From: Leucaena leucocephala
Lineage: Eukaryota > Streptophyta > Magnoliopsida > Fabales > Fabaceae
Reading direction: 5' to 3'
Assembly: GCA_037074615.1 (NCBI GenBank)
Contig: CM073519.1
Location: forward strand, 22,093,001-22,157,000
Length of the DNA stretch: 64,000 nucleotides
The notes under the pieces are model-generated. The model was given only the letters and a program-made list of their open reading frames with translations. It was not told where the DNA came from and searched no databases. Shown here piece after piece: positions 37,591 to 50,606 of this stretch (position 1 is its first letter; every line of letters starts with the position of its first letter). A program made the translations under genes and the position numbers.

Positions 37591-37960
37591 ATAACTCTTC
37601 AGTTTCCTTTCTATGCTCTCCCTGTTCTTTTCTCTGTACCTTCTCAGACTATTTATTTCACTTCTTCGATTCCTAACATTTGTACTCATTATAATAGAAG
37701 GCCAATCACATTCTTCGATATTCTTTTCTGAAACCATTCTTATTCCTCAACCATATATATACCATTCCTATTATCAGTACTTTTTATCTCATCACTTTAT
37801 CTCTGTTTTACTTTCTTTTCTTCTATCTGAACCCTCTACTGGCTTCTTTCTCACACACACCTCCTTCTCTACCGCACAAAAGAAACAGAGACAAATTTAA
37901 AGACAAACATCCCGACCCTTACCTTGGAGTTCCTTCTCCTCCTTCCCTTTTGTCACTCTG

Positions 37961-38167
37961 ATGGAGTGCCTTGAGGAACTCATCATGCGCTTTAATAGCC
38001 TGTAGGACTCAGTGGATGAACTAACTCAGAAAGTTAATAGACTGAAAGACAATTTTAGAGCTTTCCACTTACAAGTTCACTGCCATCAATATAATGATGG
38101 CTTGTATAATCCTGTTGATCTTACTGACTCTGATGAATCCCAGACCTTTGAGTTTGATGAGGAATGA
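37961..38167 (+). pseudogene. Small broken ORF in the CACTA 5' region
   Basis: ATG at 37961 opens a 68-codon frame that would run to TGA at 38165-38167 but for a TAG at codon 17. The peptide has a heptad-like Leu pattern (LTQKVNRLKDNF) and an acidic end (SDESQTFEFDEE). It lies upstream of the transposase and after a C/T-rich leader. It may be a small regulatory protein of the element or chance. I do not recognise it. Confidence 0.3.
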
Positions 38168-38399
38168 AAGCCTGTAACCTTTATTTACCCCTCCTATTTT
38201 ATTTTTTATACATAATAACAAAAAGAGAGAATATATTATATATTCTGATAGATATTGTTTTGGAAATTTCATACTTATGATGTAAATTTATTAGTAAAGT
38301 TGAATGAATAAAGTTTCTCATTCTGATGACCTGGTGTTCTTTTATTTTTCAAAAGCAAAAAATATAACAAGCTGAAACTGGACATGTCAATGTCAGGTG

Positions 38400-38590
38400 T
38401 ATAATATAATATCTAGTTTAGAAAAAAATTATTTCTACACCGGTCTTCTATTTCATCTGGTGTAGATTTGTGTAATTTATAATATTTTACATCGGTGTAA
38501 AAGTGATCAGTGTAGAATATAATTTCCGGTTTAGAAAAAGTTATTTCTATACCGGTGTTGCATTTTATCTAGTGTAGATTTGCTTATGAA
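38400..38590. repeat. Internal cluster of CACTA subterminal-type repeats
   Basis: TTCTACACCGG, TGGTGTAGATTTG, ACATCGGTGTAAAAG and similar words recur in alternating orientation about 1.2 kb inside the left end. Their position between the small ORF and the transposase gene is farther in than usual and could mark the regulatory region of the transposase promoter. Confidence 0.65.
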
Positions 38591-39390
38591 ATATACTTTA
38601 ATTTAATCAAAAGCCCCTTCGCGCTTCCTATCTGTCATTTTTAACTAGTTCGCCCATTTAAGTCTTCTTAACCCTTCATAGTCAGTGAGTTTTATTTTGA
38701 ACTCCTTGTCTCGAGAAATAAAGATTCATGCACTATTACTGTAGCTTTTGCTGTTATTTGCTGGATTCATTACTATCACTTATTTCATTTGGTGAGTTCT
38801 TCCACTTGTGCATGATATATTCTCTCCCATATTAGCTACAAGCTAGGTTTTCTTGTTTTCTATTTTTCTATTTTTTTATTCTTCCACAAACATGGATCAT
38901 AATTGGATAAATGCTAAATGAACAAGTGTTGAGTATGCTGAGGTGGTGAAAGAGTTTTTGGATTTTGCTAAACAAAATGGTGATGATGACAATGGAAGGT
39001 TTTTTTGTCCTTGTGTGAATGGTTTGAATAAGAGAAAACAAAATCCTACAGATATGTACACTCATCTAATTTATGAGGGGTTTTGCAAGAGTTACATAGT
39101 GTGGATATGGTATGGTGAAAATGTGAAAATGTCGAGTGCACTGAACAGTTGGAATAGACCTTTAATGATGACATGGATACTGATAATCAGGTAGAGTACA
39201 TGATTTGTGATATTGGAGAATATGCTTTTATGTGGTGACATGCATATAGTAATATATGCAATGATGTAGAAAAACCTCTATACCTAGGGTGCAGAAAATA
39301 CATGTTGAATGCGGTGTTGAGATTGGTAAGTGTGAAAGCACAGCATGGGTGGAGTGATAGAGATTTAGGCATGCAGTATAGAAAGATTCA

Positions 39391-41277
39391 TGAAATATCC
39401 TTATTTTTATACATCTTAGGGACCAAATGGTAGCATCTGGAACCACTTTTAAAGCTATTGAAGTCAAATTACTCAATCTAGAATTTTACTCTTAGCGAGT
39501 ACTGTTCACTGTGTAAATGAGGAGTGACTTGAATTTGAAAATTCATAACTAATTCTAGAAAAATCAAAACGAAGTGGTTCAAATTGCTACACGAAGCTAA
39601 CTTAATGCTCTTTCAGGGACAAATAACTCATTGACAATGCCTTGACCAAGTCAACATTAGCAAACATCCAAAGTTTACTGTTCATCAAGCATTTTTCCCT
39701 GATTCCAGCACTTTGGTCCCAACATTTGTAATTCCCAGCTTCTCTTCATGCTTCTTCAATCCTTTTCTAACATACCTGTGGGATTGGGATTAAATGGAAG
39801 GGGGTTAAGATTTTTAGGGAAATCTCAGTAGCAAACAGAAAACATACAATGTATGCAACTATATGCTTGATATTACTATGTGTGTACTTAATGATCATGC
39901 TTGCATCATGATAACATACATGCTTCTATGTTACTTAATTATAACATATGGCTATAGTATAAAAAGAAATAGAGCATTACTTAATCATACATGCTTCACA
40001 TCATCAAGGTAAGAAAACATCACATAAAACATCCAAGCAGTATAAGCATACAAGTAGGTAAGTTTACTACCTGGCGTGTAGCCTTTCCTTCCAGCTTTTA
40101 GCCTTGCCTCTATGGTCCTTTCTTTTCATAAGTCAGAGCCTATACATAGCATAATAATATCTTTATTATTATCCATTATAGCTCTACTTAACTCGTGCTT
40201 AACTAGGGGTAATATCCTTACTCTGAAATTCCCCTAACTTTCTTTCTCTCTTTAGCTAACTTTATTAATAGATATATTTCTCTATTCTAACTATTAAAAT
40301 CAATCCTCTACTTTATTAGAGCAGGGACTAGATAACTTACTTAGCTCATTCCTAAGCTTTGCCTAGTCTCTCAGCTCCTGAAACTGCTCCTGGCTCCACC
40401 AGAACTCCTTCCTTTCTTTCTCTTCCTTCCTTCCTTTCTCTCTTTCTCTTTTCTCTCTTATTTCTCTTCTTTTTGCCTTGCTTGGACATGGAATGGAATG
40501 GGAGGGGAGTGGCCTATTTATAGGTGGAGGGAGGTGGGATAGATGGCTCAGATCGAATCGTGATGAATGTCCCAGATCGCTTAGCTTCCTCAAGAAGCTT
40601 TGCCTGCATTATCACAATGACATCATCCTCCTTGATGAGTCACCAACATGACATTATCCAAGGACACCTCAGGGGGTATGTGGCGCAAATGGTGGGGCCC
40701 TTGGGACACCTCATCGACTAACTCAGTCTCTCTAGAGAATTCCAGAGTATTTTCCTGGAATAAGCGATCGAGATTGTGCCACGTGTCCTTTTTTACTTTT
40801 TCCCCTTTTTCTAATCTCATGACATGTGTCATTAAATTTTTTTTCTTTTCCTGTAATCATGCCATGTGGCACCTTGTGGGTCCCATGAGGACACCTTTCA
40901 TGCCACCTCATGGTCTAAAGTCATATCTGATCACTTTTCCCAGTTCTATCCTTAACTGGGTAACTTTACTTTATGAAAAAGCACTAAAATATTATTTTAA
41001 TGCCTCTTAAACTCCATAATCCTTGGGCCTACGTTTTTGGGCTCTTGGGTTTCTAACCAAGCCCAAGTATTCTGGTGGCTCAGTTCCCAAGAAACACCTC
41101 TTACATTTCCATTATGCCCACAGGGACTTTCACTATTTTTCCTGAATTTTCACTTTCTTGCAGTTTAGTCCCTAAACATCATTTGTATACTTCTGGGACT
41201 CTTGTATAATAGGGTCTAGTAGCCTCCTCTTTCAGGCTACATACTAGGCTTTTAGGCCTAAAAATTGGGATATGACA
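39391..41277 (-). mobile_element. Solo LTR (1887 bp), short subfamily, target duplication ATTCA
   Basis: The plus strand opens with TGAAATATCC and closes with GGATATGACA, and identical ATTCA sequences flank it (39386-39390 and 41278-41282). The start TTATTTTTATACATCTTAGGGACC is homologous to the start of the 3.3-kb LTRs, but the middle is shorter. A minus-strand TATA box lies at 40515-40522. Just downstream of it on that strand is a purine tract (pyrimidine on the plus strand, 40405-40475). It lies inside the CACTA transposase gene. Confidence 0.92.
40405..40475 (-). repeat. GA-rich tract downstream of the LTR TATA box
   Basis: The plus strand is a nearly pure C/T run (CTTTCTTTCTCTTCC and similar) for about 70 bases. 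On the LTR's sense strand it is a GA-rich leader starting about 40 bases after the TATA box. Such tracts are common in plant leaders and can bind GAGA-type factors. Confidence 0.6.
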
Positions 41278-43623
41278 ATTCATATATGCCCAAATGATTG
41301 CATATTGTACATGAAAGATTTTGAAGATGAGGAGAAATGTCCAATATGTAAGACACCAAGGTACAAATCAAACAAGTCTCCTGTAAAGGTGTTATAGTAT
41401 CTTCCAATTATACCAAGATTTAGACAGCTTTTTGCTAAAGAAGATGATGCAAAAAAATGTTATGGCATTCGATTGAAAGGATTTACAACCCTTATGGTAG
41501 CCTTAGTAGTATACATAGTTCATAGCATATCCTCTTGGTGATTTACAGCCTATTTCCCTTGTTGTGCTGAGACACAAGTATGTAATATTGTCTATGTTGA
41601 TCTCAAGACCAAAATAACTGGGAAATGACATAGACATTTACCTAATGCCCTTGATCAAAGATTTAAAGAAGCTATGGGAAGGTGTTAATGTTTTTTATGC
41701 AATTAAAAAGGAGATCTTCAATATGCGGGCCATGACCTTTTGTACAATTAATGTTTTTCCTATATACCAAAATTTGTCAGGGTATAGTGTTAAGGGCCAT
41801 AAAGCATGCTCAATTTGTGAGGAATAGACTTACTACTATCAACTTTGTCATAGAAGAAAGACATTCTACCTAGGTTATAGGAGATTTCTAAGACAAGGCC
41901 ACCCATATTATCGACTGAAGAAAAAATAATTGGTGGCCAAGAATTTGAAAATTCTCCTAAGCCATTGACTGGAGAACAAGTTTATGAAAAGATGAATGAC
42001 ATCAACATTACTTTCAGTAAGACTATCAAGAGAAGTGAGAAAATATATGGAAAAAAAAGATTTGTCTTCTTTGAGATTCTTTATTGGTAACATCTTCATG
42101 TAGGGCACTATATGATGTCATGCATATGAAGAAAAATGTGTGTGACAACATTATTAGAACACTTCTCAACATACATGGTAGTTCCAAAGACGCTTTGAAG
42201 GCAATATTTTGCAAGAAATGGGAATACGTGAGGATTTACATATAAGGCTAGATGGTGAGGAGAGTTATTGTGTTGAAGAGATTAATATTTTGTCCAAGGA
42301 TGAGAGAAGAAGTACTTGTGAATGTTTGCAAGGAATTAAAGTTCCCTCTAGGTACTCATCTAATCTTAAGAAGATTGTGTCGATAAAAGATTTGAAATTA
42401 GTAAGCCAAAAGTCTCATGATTGTCATGTCTTGATAGAACAATTACTCCTAATAGCTATTCGAGGAATCCTTCAAGATGATTTGAGACACATTGTAACCC
42501 GACTTTGCTTCTTCTTCAATGATATATGTGGCAAAGTCTTCAAGACTAAAAAGTTGGATGAATTGGAGCACCAAGGTTATGTTATTTTGTGCCATCTTGA
42601 AAAATTGTTTCTTCCTAGTTTTTTTAACATCTTAGTACACCTCATCGTTCATCTAGTATGAGAGATAAAACTGTGTGGTCCTGTATATTTATGATGGATG
42701 TACCTATTTGAAAGATATATGAAAATCCTTAAAGGGTATATGGAGAATCCAAATCGGCCTAAGGCATCCATTGTTCAAAAATATTTTTCTGAAGAAGCTA
42801 TGGATTTTTGTCAACACTACCTGTCTAAAGTAAGACTTACTGGTCTCACTAAACCCTATGCCAAACAGGGGTCAACACAGAATGTTAGTGAAGAGTGTTG
42901 ATTGTAATGAATTGTAGTAAATACACTTACATATCTTGAATAACATTGATGAAGTTCAAGATATATATTTATACATAAAGAGCTTGTCCAGAAAAAAATA
43001 ATAGAATGACAGAGCAAAAGCTTATTAGAGAAAACAACAAATCTTTTGCACATTAGTTCAAACAAAAGGTTAAAAATGATGATTATATATCTGATTCAAT
43101 TAGATGGTTGGCATATGGTCCTGTATTCAATGTGATATGTTAGAATTCAATTGATATCAATGGGTATTCCTTTTATATGAAGTCCTTAAATGATAAAAGT
43201 AACGTGCAGAATAGTGGTGTTATATTAGTGGTTGAAGCTATGAACTTATTTAGTTCAAAAGACAATTTTAAATTAGCAGTCATCCCTTATTATGTCATTG
43301 TTGAAGAGATTTGAGAGCTGGACTACACCAAATTCATAGTTCCCATGTTCAAAGACAAGTGGGCTAATGTAAACAATGGTGTTATAGTAGATCGGTTAGG
43401 ATTTATACTGGTTGATTTGAATAATATAAGTTTTGGGAATGAGCCTTTCATTATGGCAGACCAAGCAAAGCAACTGTTCTATATCACTGATCCAGCAAAT
43501 AAAAGATGGTTTATCGCTCTCTAAGGAAAAAGGGTTATTGACGATGATGATTCAATTTGTGAGACCCCTTCTTTTTCAGTACGTTTACCAAAATTGGATG
43601 AAGAAGAAGTGGATTCCGATTGA

Positions 43624-44369
43624 TTTGTATGTCAGTGTTTTATGTTTTTGAGTCACTAATGCAATTAAGTTTAAAGTTGATTGCATAAATTGTTTTGATG
43701 TATTAATAGAACAAGTTTATTGTTCTAATTGCATATATATGTTGTAACTTCAAGTGATGGGGTAATAAGAAGATTAGTGGGAAAAAATAACTCCAATATT
43801 TAAAATGGTTGTACATGTTATCCTGCGTAAAAAGTGATCTAAAAAACTTAAGGTGCAATTTTTTAAATAAACTAAAATCTTTTTTACTCCGGATTTATAT
43901 ATTATCCGGTGTAGAAAGTCTTCTGAAATTCAAAATATTGGTCATGCCATTTTTAAAAATAAATATACATCTTTGTAAACCAGATTTATATGCCAACCAA
44001 TGTAAAAAGTCTTCCTCACAAAACATTTTAGAAGCCTGTCCCTTGACGCGTCTCTCATTTTTAAGGTTTTCTTCAGTTTTATTTCTTACTTTTATCATTA
44101 CTTCGCTCGTTGTGCTCTGTCATTTTCATCGAGCTTCACTGTACGCAGTTGTTCTTCTCTATTCTTGCTCTCGTTGTGCTTTGCCATGTTCTCAACACTT
44201 ATTTTCTCGTGTATGTGCTTTGTCGTTTACGTGTTCATTTAATCTAGCTTTTGTAGTTTTCCTATAGTAAATGCTTGCACTTCTTTCCATGTATAAATGC
44301 TAAAGGAACAAGTTTTGTGTATTTTGACAGAAGGCAAGCGGGTTAAATCTATTTACTATGTTTGATTTT
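43624..44369. other. CACTA spacer between the two genes
   Basis: No gene is visible. The region holds further copies of the subterminal word (TACTCCGGATTTATATATTATCCGGTGTAG near 43885, ACCAGATTTATATGCC near 43978) and a 152-codon frame (43809-44267) of low-complexity Leu/Ser/Cys-rich sequence that I take to be chance. A TTTT/CT-rich stretch before 44280 could be the leader of the second gene. Confidence 0.5.
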
Positions 44370-45000
44370 GTTATTGCGTATATAGGAATATGGGGTAGTG
44401 GTAATCAGAATGAGGCTAGCGATGCTCTAAGCAACTCTAAGCAAAAGAAGGGCAGAACACAGGAAATTACTACCTATTAAGTTTGACACACGTTATAACC
44501 CAATTGGTAAACACTAGACCAAGTACATGAGTTATGTCAGCCTCCTAGCACGTAACAAGACTAATATTGCCATAAAGACTGGATACTATTGATAATTGCG
44601 TGAATAATCAAATTTAGGACATTACATAGGAACTCACTATTGTATATTGTATACAGAACAATACCAAAAAATACAATTATTTGTTGATAACTCTACTTTC
44701 AATGGCAATTATTATAACTCACTTAGGATATTCCCAACAATGAAGTCTTGAAGAAGAAGAAGTTGTCTTATTACACTGAACGTTGGAGGGTATTCAAGAC
44801 ACAACTAGCTCATCAGTATGTACATGGCCAAGACAAAGATGGTCAGCCTCATCCTTCTCCATGCAACAAGTATCAATTCATTAACAAAGCTATTTGGGAA
44901 GAATTTATTAGGGTTCGAACTATGCCAGTAGCTATGGTGAGTTGATATAGGTTAGAGTGTCCTACGTGTATATGTCGTGGAAAAGGAATATTGCATTTCC

Positions 45001-48000
45001 TATAACATCCTTACTTTCATACGTCTTAGGGACCATTCAGTAGCATTTAGAACCACTTATAAGACCTTGGAAATCCATTAACCAAATCTGAAATTTTACT
45101 CTTTATCGGGTTACTATTCATATGGTATTCCAGATTACATCACAAACTTCAAAAATCATAATTAATTCTAAAAAATCAAAATGAAGTGGTTCAAAAGGTT
45201 ACGTGAAGATAACATCTTGAAATTTAATGGAAAAATAATTTCCATACCAAATGATTAGCCAATTAATATAGTTTATTCGTTCAAGTTTACTGTTCATGTG
45301 GTCAAACATTCTTGAAACAGATTATGGTCCCTTACTTTGAAAAATTAGTTCTCTTTGTACAGACATTGAAATAAGGCATCCTTGGTGTCAAAATGAAGTT
45401 TGCCATGTCAAATAAAGTTTTATGAAATTTTATACATTTATCTCATTATTTACTATTTTTCATTACATCATGACCACCACTACTTACATTGGTCATATAG
45501 CAGCATTAGACTTCACAATTTCTCACATAATACATATACTATCCAATCCCTAGCTTTTCTTCATACTTCATCATCCTCTTTCATTATTCATAAACCTGTG
45601 GGATTGGGATTACATGGAAAGGGATGAGATTTTTGAGGAAATCTCAGTAGCAAACAATACTAAACAATGCATGCATTAATGTAATTACTTGTGCTTACTT
45701 GTGAAAGTGTTAACATTATATAATGTGCATGCTTCCATGTAACATATGAAATACAATTGGACAAAGTAATCATAGAAACAGAGCTTCATACATAAGCACA
45801 TATGCAACACAATTCAACAAAGCCATAGCACAATCAAGTATAACATTTAATGCATACAAGTTTAGGACAAGTTTACTACCTCATATACTTGACTCTCTTC
45901 CACTTTATCTTGCTTCTTTCTTCTCACTTATTTTGGATATATGGCTGCCTCTTTTGGAGCATATCAATCAATCAATCTCTAACATCACATAACCATTCAT
46001 CCATCATGATCTAATTTCCTTGAGCATTAAACTCACTTTAACTAACATAACTTCCTCTTGAACATTAAGCTCACTTATTTTCCTTAATCTTAACTAATGG
46101 ACTTGGCCTTTGAATCAATTGATGTCTTGAATTTACCCTACACAATTTCATCTTTTGAATCCATATATGAGGTTATAATAATAAAATTCCAGCTCCTTCA
46201 TGGCCTGCTATACAGAACTGAACATATGCATACAATTCTTTCAAAAAAAATCATTTTGATTCTAATGCTTCCTATACTTGTTTCTCCACTTTACCCCACA
46301 CAAATTTTCATTTTAAAACCATTGGAAGAATCAAAATCATGAAATTCCAATCAATGTTCATGCGAGGTAAGTGAACAGTAACCGTGAAGAATTTTAAAAC
46401 TACAATCTTGGAATTTCAATGCTTTCAAGGTTCAAAACCTTTCCAATCCTACACAAAATCATCATATAAATTCAATGGAAGCATTAGATCATTGAAAATC
46501 CATTTCCTTACCTCATGAACAGTGCATAACAAATAGGTTCAACCATGGCAAAGCCAAGAATATCAACTTGATTCAACAACTAACCACTTAACTAGCTTGC
46601 TTAAGCTTCAACCATATGTCTCTAACTTTAATGTCTTCTTTTCCCTTTCATCTAAGGTTTTTGGGCAGCACAATACCTTAGAGAAAATTCAAAATTTCCC
46701 CCATGAAAACCCTAAGTTCAAGCTCTCAAATCAAAGGAAAATAAGCTATAAGAGATTGCTTACCTTTAATCTCTAGCTTGCTTACCTTTAATCTCTAGCT
46801 TGCTTGAACTTTGGTACCTTGAATCTTCTTTATCTTGGTTTGAGTTTCCATTTTGCAAGAGTTTACCCAAGGTTCATGAGGCCATGGTTTTGAACCAGAT
46901 TTGAGGGGGTATTTATAGAAAATTTCATGGAAAATCAATGGCCAAGATTACTTTGTGCACTATTTGATCTAAAGCTCACATTTAATCTTGGATTTAACTT
47001 TTTCAAAAAGATAATTATGACATCATCCATGACATCATCAAGGGACAACTCAAGGGGACACCTCATGGGGTTATGTAGCGCAATTCCAATGGGGGAAGAA
47101 TGTTCTGGAAAAATTCCAGTCCAATCTGGTACCGATTCAGTTCGATTCCCCAAAAATCGAATTGTTTTATAAATCTAATTTTTCTGAGATTCCATAATAC
47201 ACTTTTTGACCTTAAATTCAGTATCCAGATTCTTCCTACCATTGACATACTTGTACTGGCCACAACTTACTTATAGATCCCTTGGAAAATGACTGAAATG
47301 CCCTTGGTTCACTGTCTTGCATTATATTAACCCTAAGGGCATAATTATCATTTCACACCTCTTTATACTACCTCAGGGTGTATACTGGCTCTAACTAATC
47401 ATCTTTATAATCTTGGACATTTTTTGCCTGTCCAAAATGATCAAAATGCCCTCCATCCATCACTGGTACATTATAGGCATCTAGGGGTATTTTTGTAATT
47501 TCGCACTTTTCCTAGACTACTCTGGACTCTAGCCCACTTAACTGTCCAGTCACCATACTAGGTTCATGATGGTGCCATTTGGGCCTTTATATGGGCTCAT
47601 TGCCTTTATTGCTCTTATGGCCTAATTCACAATACATCTCTCCCGATCCTATTTATCAAGTATTTTATTTCACCGTAAAATCTCGTAAGAATTCTACAGG
47701 ATTCCTTTTCTAGTTCTGTCAATTTTATAAATTCTTATATTAAATATAGGAATTTACTGTAAAGTTTTATCTGATTCTAAAGTCTAAAAAATACTATAAT
47801 AATTCTTTTTGACTTCAGAAATTTATATGAAGTAATCGGGACCTCAAATCAAAATTATGTGTTACGTTAAATTGACCAGAATAATTTTGTCTATCTACTG
47901 ATAAAATTTGAGTCTGATATGATTCTAGGCATTTTTTGCCTGTTTTAGCTCAACTTTTCCATATTTACATTTAGGTCTCTCAACTTTTGAATAATTTCAC

Positions 48001-48216
48001 TTAGGCCCCTGAACTTTTGGCTATTTGCATTTTAGTCCCTCCTTTTATTTCTACTTTCACTTTTTGTCTTCAACCTTTTCTAATTTTCGTTTTAGTCCTT
48101 CTCTTTCTTCAAAACTCATATAACCATTATCATTTCTTCTGATATTCGTCATAATCCTTTACAAATCTCTTTTCACTATCAGTATTATACAAATAGAGAA
48201 AAAATAGGATATGACA
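45001..48216 (-). mobile_element. Solo LTR (3216 bp), target duplication TTTCC
   Basis: The plus strand opens with TATAACATCC (normally TGTAACATCC; the terminal G is changed) and ends GGATATGACA. TTTCC flanks both sides (44996-45000 and 48217-48221). It interrupts the second CACTA gene. A TATA box is at 46910-46917 on the minus strand. The block 45340-45960 resembles the 1.9-kb LTR at 39391 (CCTGTGGGATTGGGATTA in both), while the rest matches the 3.3-kb LTRs, so this copy is a mosaic. Confidence 0.92.
46756..46799. repeat. 22-bp tandem duplication inside the LTR
   Basis: TTGCTTACCTTTAATCTCTAGC occurs twice in a row. On the LTR's sense strand each unit contains the splice-donor-like AAAGGTAAGC. 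Other LTRs of the family have one unit. Confidence 0.85.
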
Positions 48217-48835
48217 TTTCCCATGGGTGTTGTGTCAGGGGAGTTAGAGCATCTCTACGACATTCCTAATATTTGTTGAGGGTAGAGCTAGAATCACTAT
48301 TATCTATCATGAGGGCAGAGGCTAAAGTAGAGACATGGCCAGAGGCTAGGCTAAAAGTAGAAGCTTCAATTGAGGCATGATTACAAGAGGGTTGGCAAAG
48401 ATCAAGGAAAATATGTTGTCCATGATGACATCAAGGCAACAGGAGCCAAGTGCCCCCAAATGCTCTCAAATGTAGCCCTTCCTAGCACTAAAAAGAGATG
48501 TTGCATGGTCAGGACAGTGTCAAATGATGCTAAACCTTATGATCTATATGTGGAGATTCCTCTCAAAAGGTTAGTGGCACATGGTTCTATCCATAAGTTA
48601 GGGCCTACCACATCCAAATTCAAGACGATCAGTTAAGGGTGGTAGTTAAAGACGTATCATTGAAGATGCTTTTATCCCAATTTCCATTGATAAGGTGAAG
48701 ACAATGATTCAGGCAAAGGGGACTTTAATATTATAGCCAAAGTATCTTGTTTTGGATCATGTCGCATCATCCCCAAGTGAACTTCCCACACCTTCCAATT
48801 TGAGTGCCATGCAACATGTGATCCGATTGGCATAT

Positions 48836-50592
48836 TGAAAGGAATTGGAAGACATACAGCGGAAATTAATTAAAAAAATTTTCCATTCCTTACCAGGATC
48901 TACCGTATGTGTCTAAGTCAAGTGGGAAGAAGCATTACCCTCAGTGTTTCTCAGCGACTTCCACAGCTTCTCTCCGCGGCTGGTGATCTCTTTCCGATCG
49001 CAAGAAGATGTCCACAGCTTCTCTCCGCGGCTCGTGCTCTCTTTTCGATCTCAAGAAGTTGACGCCTCAGGTCAGCTTCCTCTACTGGTATCCACACGAA
49101 CATCATTCCAACTACGAACGATGTGCTAGCGTCTCCTGTCCCTCCAAGGCTCTCTAAACAATTCGTCCTCTCCATCTCTACTTCAGCAGTTTCTTATCTA
49201 CAAAACTTTTGCAGATTCCCTTCGGCCTTTTGTGTTGTGTTATTCTAAAAATGTAGCTCCTAAAAACAGATATATAGGATGTTTTGCGTTTTTCTCAACT
49301 GAATTGGATTTTGGAATTAATCTATATTAATTCTGAAATTAATACAGTATCATATATTGTATGATTTGATAAGAAACTAATTAAATAAATAATGTTTATA
49401 TTAAATCCGTCCCACAGATTTAATTCGCCTATTTATTTAATTTAAAATAAAGATAAGACGGGACTATATTTGATATATTCTCATAAATTAAATTTGAGAT
49501 ATCATGTCAATTTGAATTTCAAATTCAAACGTGATAGAGATTTAATTTATCCTTATAAATTAAATCTTGTAAATATCTCTTATATGAGATATCCTATCAA
49601 TTTGAATTTTAAATTCAAACATGATAGAGATTTAATTTATCCTTATAAATTAAATCATATATATTCCTTATATATAATGTATATATACGAATATAAATAT
49701 AAATAAATATATACATCAACCTTGGATCATTCATTAAATCTGGACATCATAGCTCGTGTTGGACTATTTTGTGTGCGACCCTGTAGGCCCATATGAAGTT
49801 GGCAGTGGGCCATTTACTATACTGGCCCACAAGTCGCAAGCGGTCTCTAGCAAGACATAACGACTACGCAAATCGTATGAGGATCGATAAACGATGTAAC
49901 CTTTTATACAACTATATCAGGTCCCTTTTGTCATGCGATATTTTGGTCATGGATGAGGCATGGATAATGTCATCCTCCTATTCCTGACCGTTACTTTCTC
50001 GATCCCTGAGTAGTTTGACTATAGAAATGGAACTACCTTTCCATTACAGTATGGCCATACATTTCTCAAACTCACTCATCGAGGGGCCCAGTAATATCTC
50101 TCTACGAATGTGAGGGATAAATTCCATCTTGACCATTCACATTCCTCCGCATGAAAACTACTAAGCCCGAACATAGTCTTTATGATCACTCGGTCAAAAG
50201 TGACTTTTGACTAGGTCAAAGCTGAGTATTTGTCATGTAGGAATCCATGATGATCTCAGGTCAAAGGGCATAGTGACATGGTTTGTATATGAGAGAAGCT
50301 TATGACGTAACCCATGCAGCTCTCTCATAGCGGGTCGGTCCAACACCTTGTACTCTTACATGTGCCTATGACTTTGATTTATATCTCTATACATCTTTAA
50401 AGTCATACTGGCCTTATTTCATCTCTGCTCCCACATAGATGACCGACCAGGGATATTTAGGATAAGATCATGAATTATCCAAGGATGGTCATCACAATAA
50501 ACATGCAAATAATATGATAACACAATTAATAAATTCATAAATCAATAATATTCATAAGACAATGATTGGCCCCTAGGGCACATTTTCCAACA
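48836..50592 (-). repeat. Copia 3' LTR (1757 bp)
   Basis: On the minus strand this opens TGTTGGAAAATGTGCCC at 50592 and closes CAATTCCTTTCA at 48836. It carries two units of the 90-bp tandem repeat (starts 49496 and 49586). It is complete and serves as the reference for the truncated copies at 6659-7757 and 58498-59859. Confidence 0.92.
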
Positions 50593-50602
50593 ACCTCCCA
50601 CT
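50593..50602 (-). other. Copia polypurine tract
   Basis: On the minus strand GTGGGAGGT lies directly before the 3' LTR start TGTTGGAAAA, as usual for Copia elements. Confidence 0.8.
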
Positions 50603-50606
50603 TGCA

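Larger units (their letters stand above)
38892..43623 (+). pseudogene. TNP2: TNP2-type CACTA transposase, broken and interrupted
   Basis: The gene starts MDHNWINAK at 38892 and has a TGA in the tenth codon. The transposase-associated domain follows (VKEFLDFAKQNGDDDNG, CPCVNG near 39011-39030). After a frame change, WSDRDLGMQ leads to the insertion at 39391. Beyond it come the cysteine motif CPNDCILY with CPICKTPRYK (41290-41375), the core around YDVMHMKKNVCDN (42108-42146), a DUF4218 region (42209-42880; SHDCHVLIEQLL, VHLIVHLV, FERYMKILKGY) and a DUF4216 region (43080-43540; ELDYTKFIVPMF, NEPFIMADQAKQ). The frame ends in TGA at 43621-43623. In all it has more than ten stops and shifts. Domain order and spacing match complete TNP2 proteins, so the ancestor was autonomous. 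TNP2 would cut at the element's ends. Confidence 0.85.

Noticed and set aside
40648..41010. 120-codon frame inside the 1.9-kb solo LTR
   Set aside because: It lies antisense within an LTR bounded by a perfect target duplication and has no recognisable motif. The overlapping frames are equally long.
43809..44267. 152-codon frame between the CACTA genes
   Set aside because: Low-complexity Leu/Ser/Cys composition, no domain, and subterminal-type repeats within it. I treat it as a chance opening in T-rich spacer.
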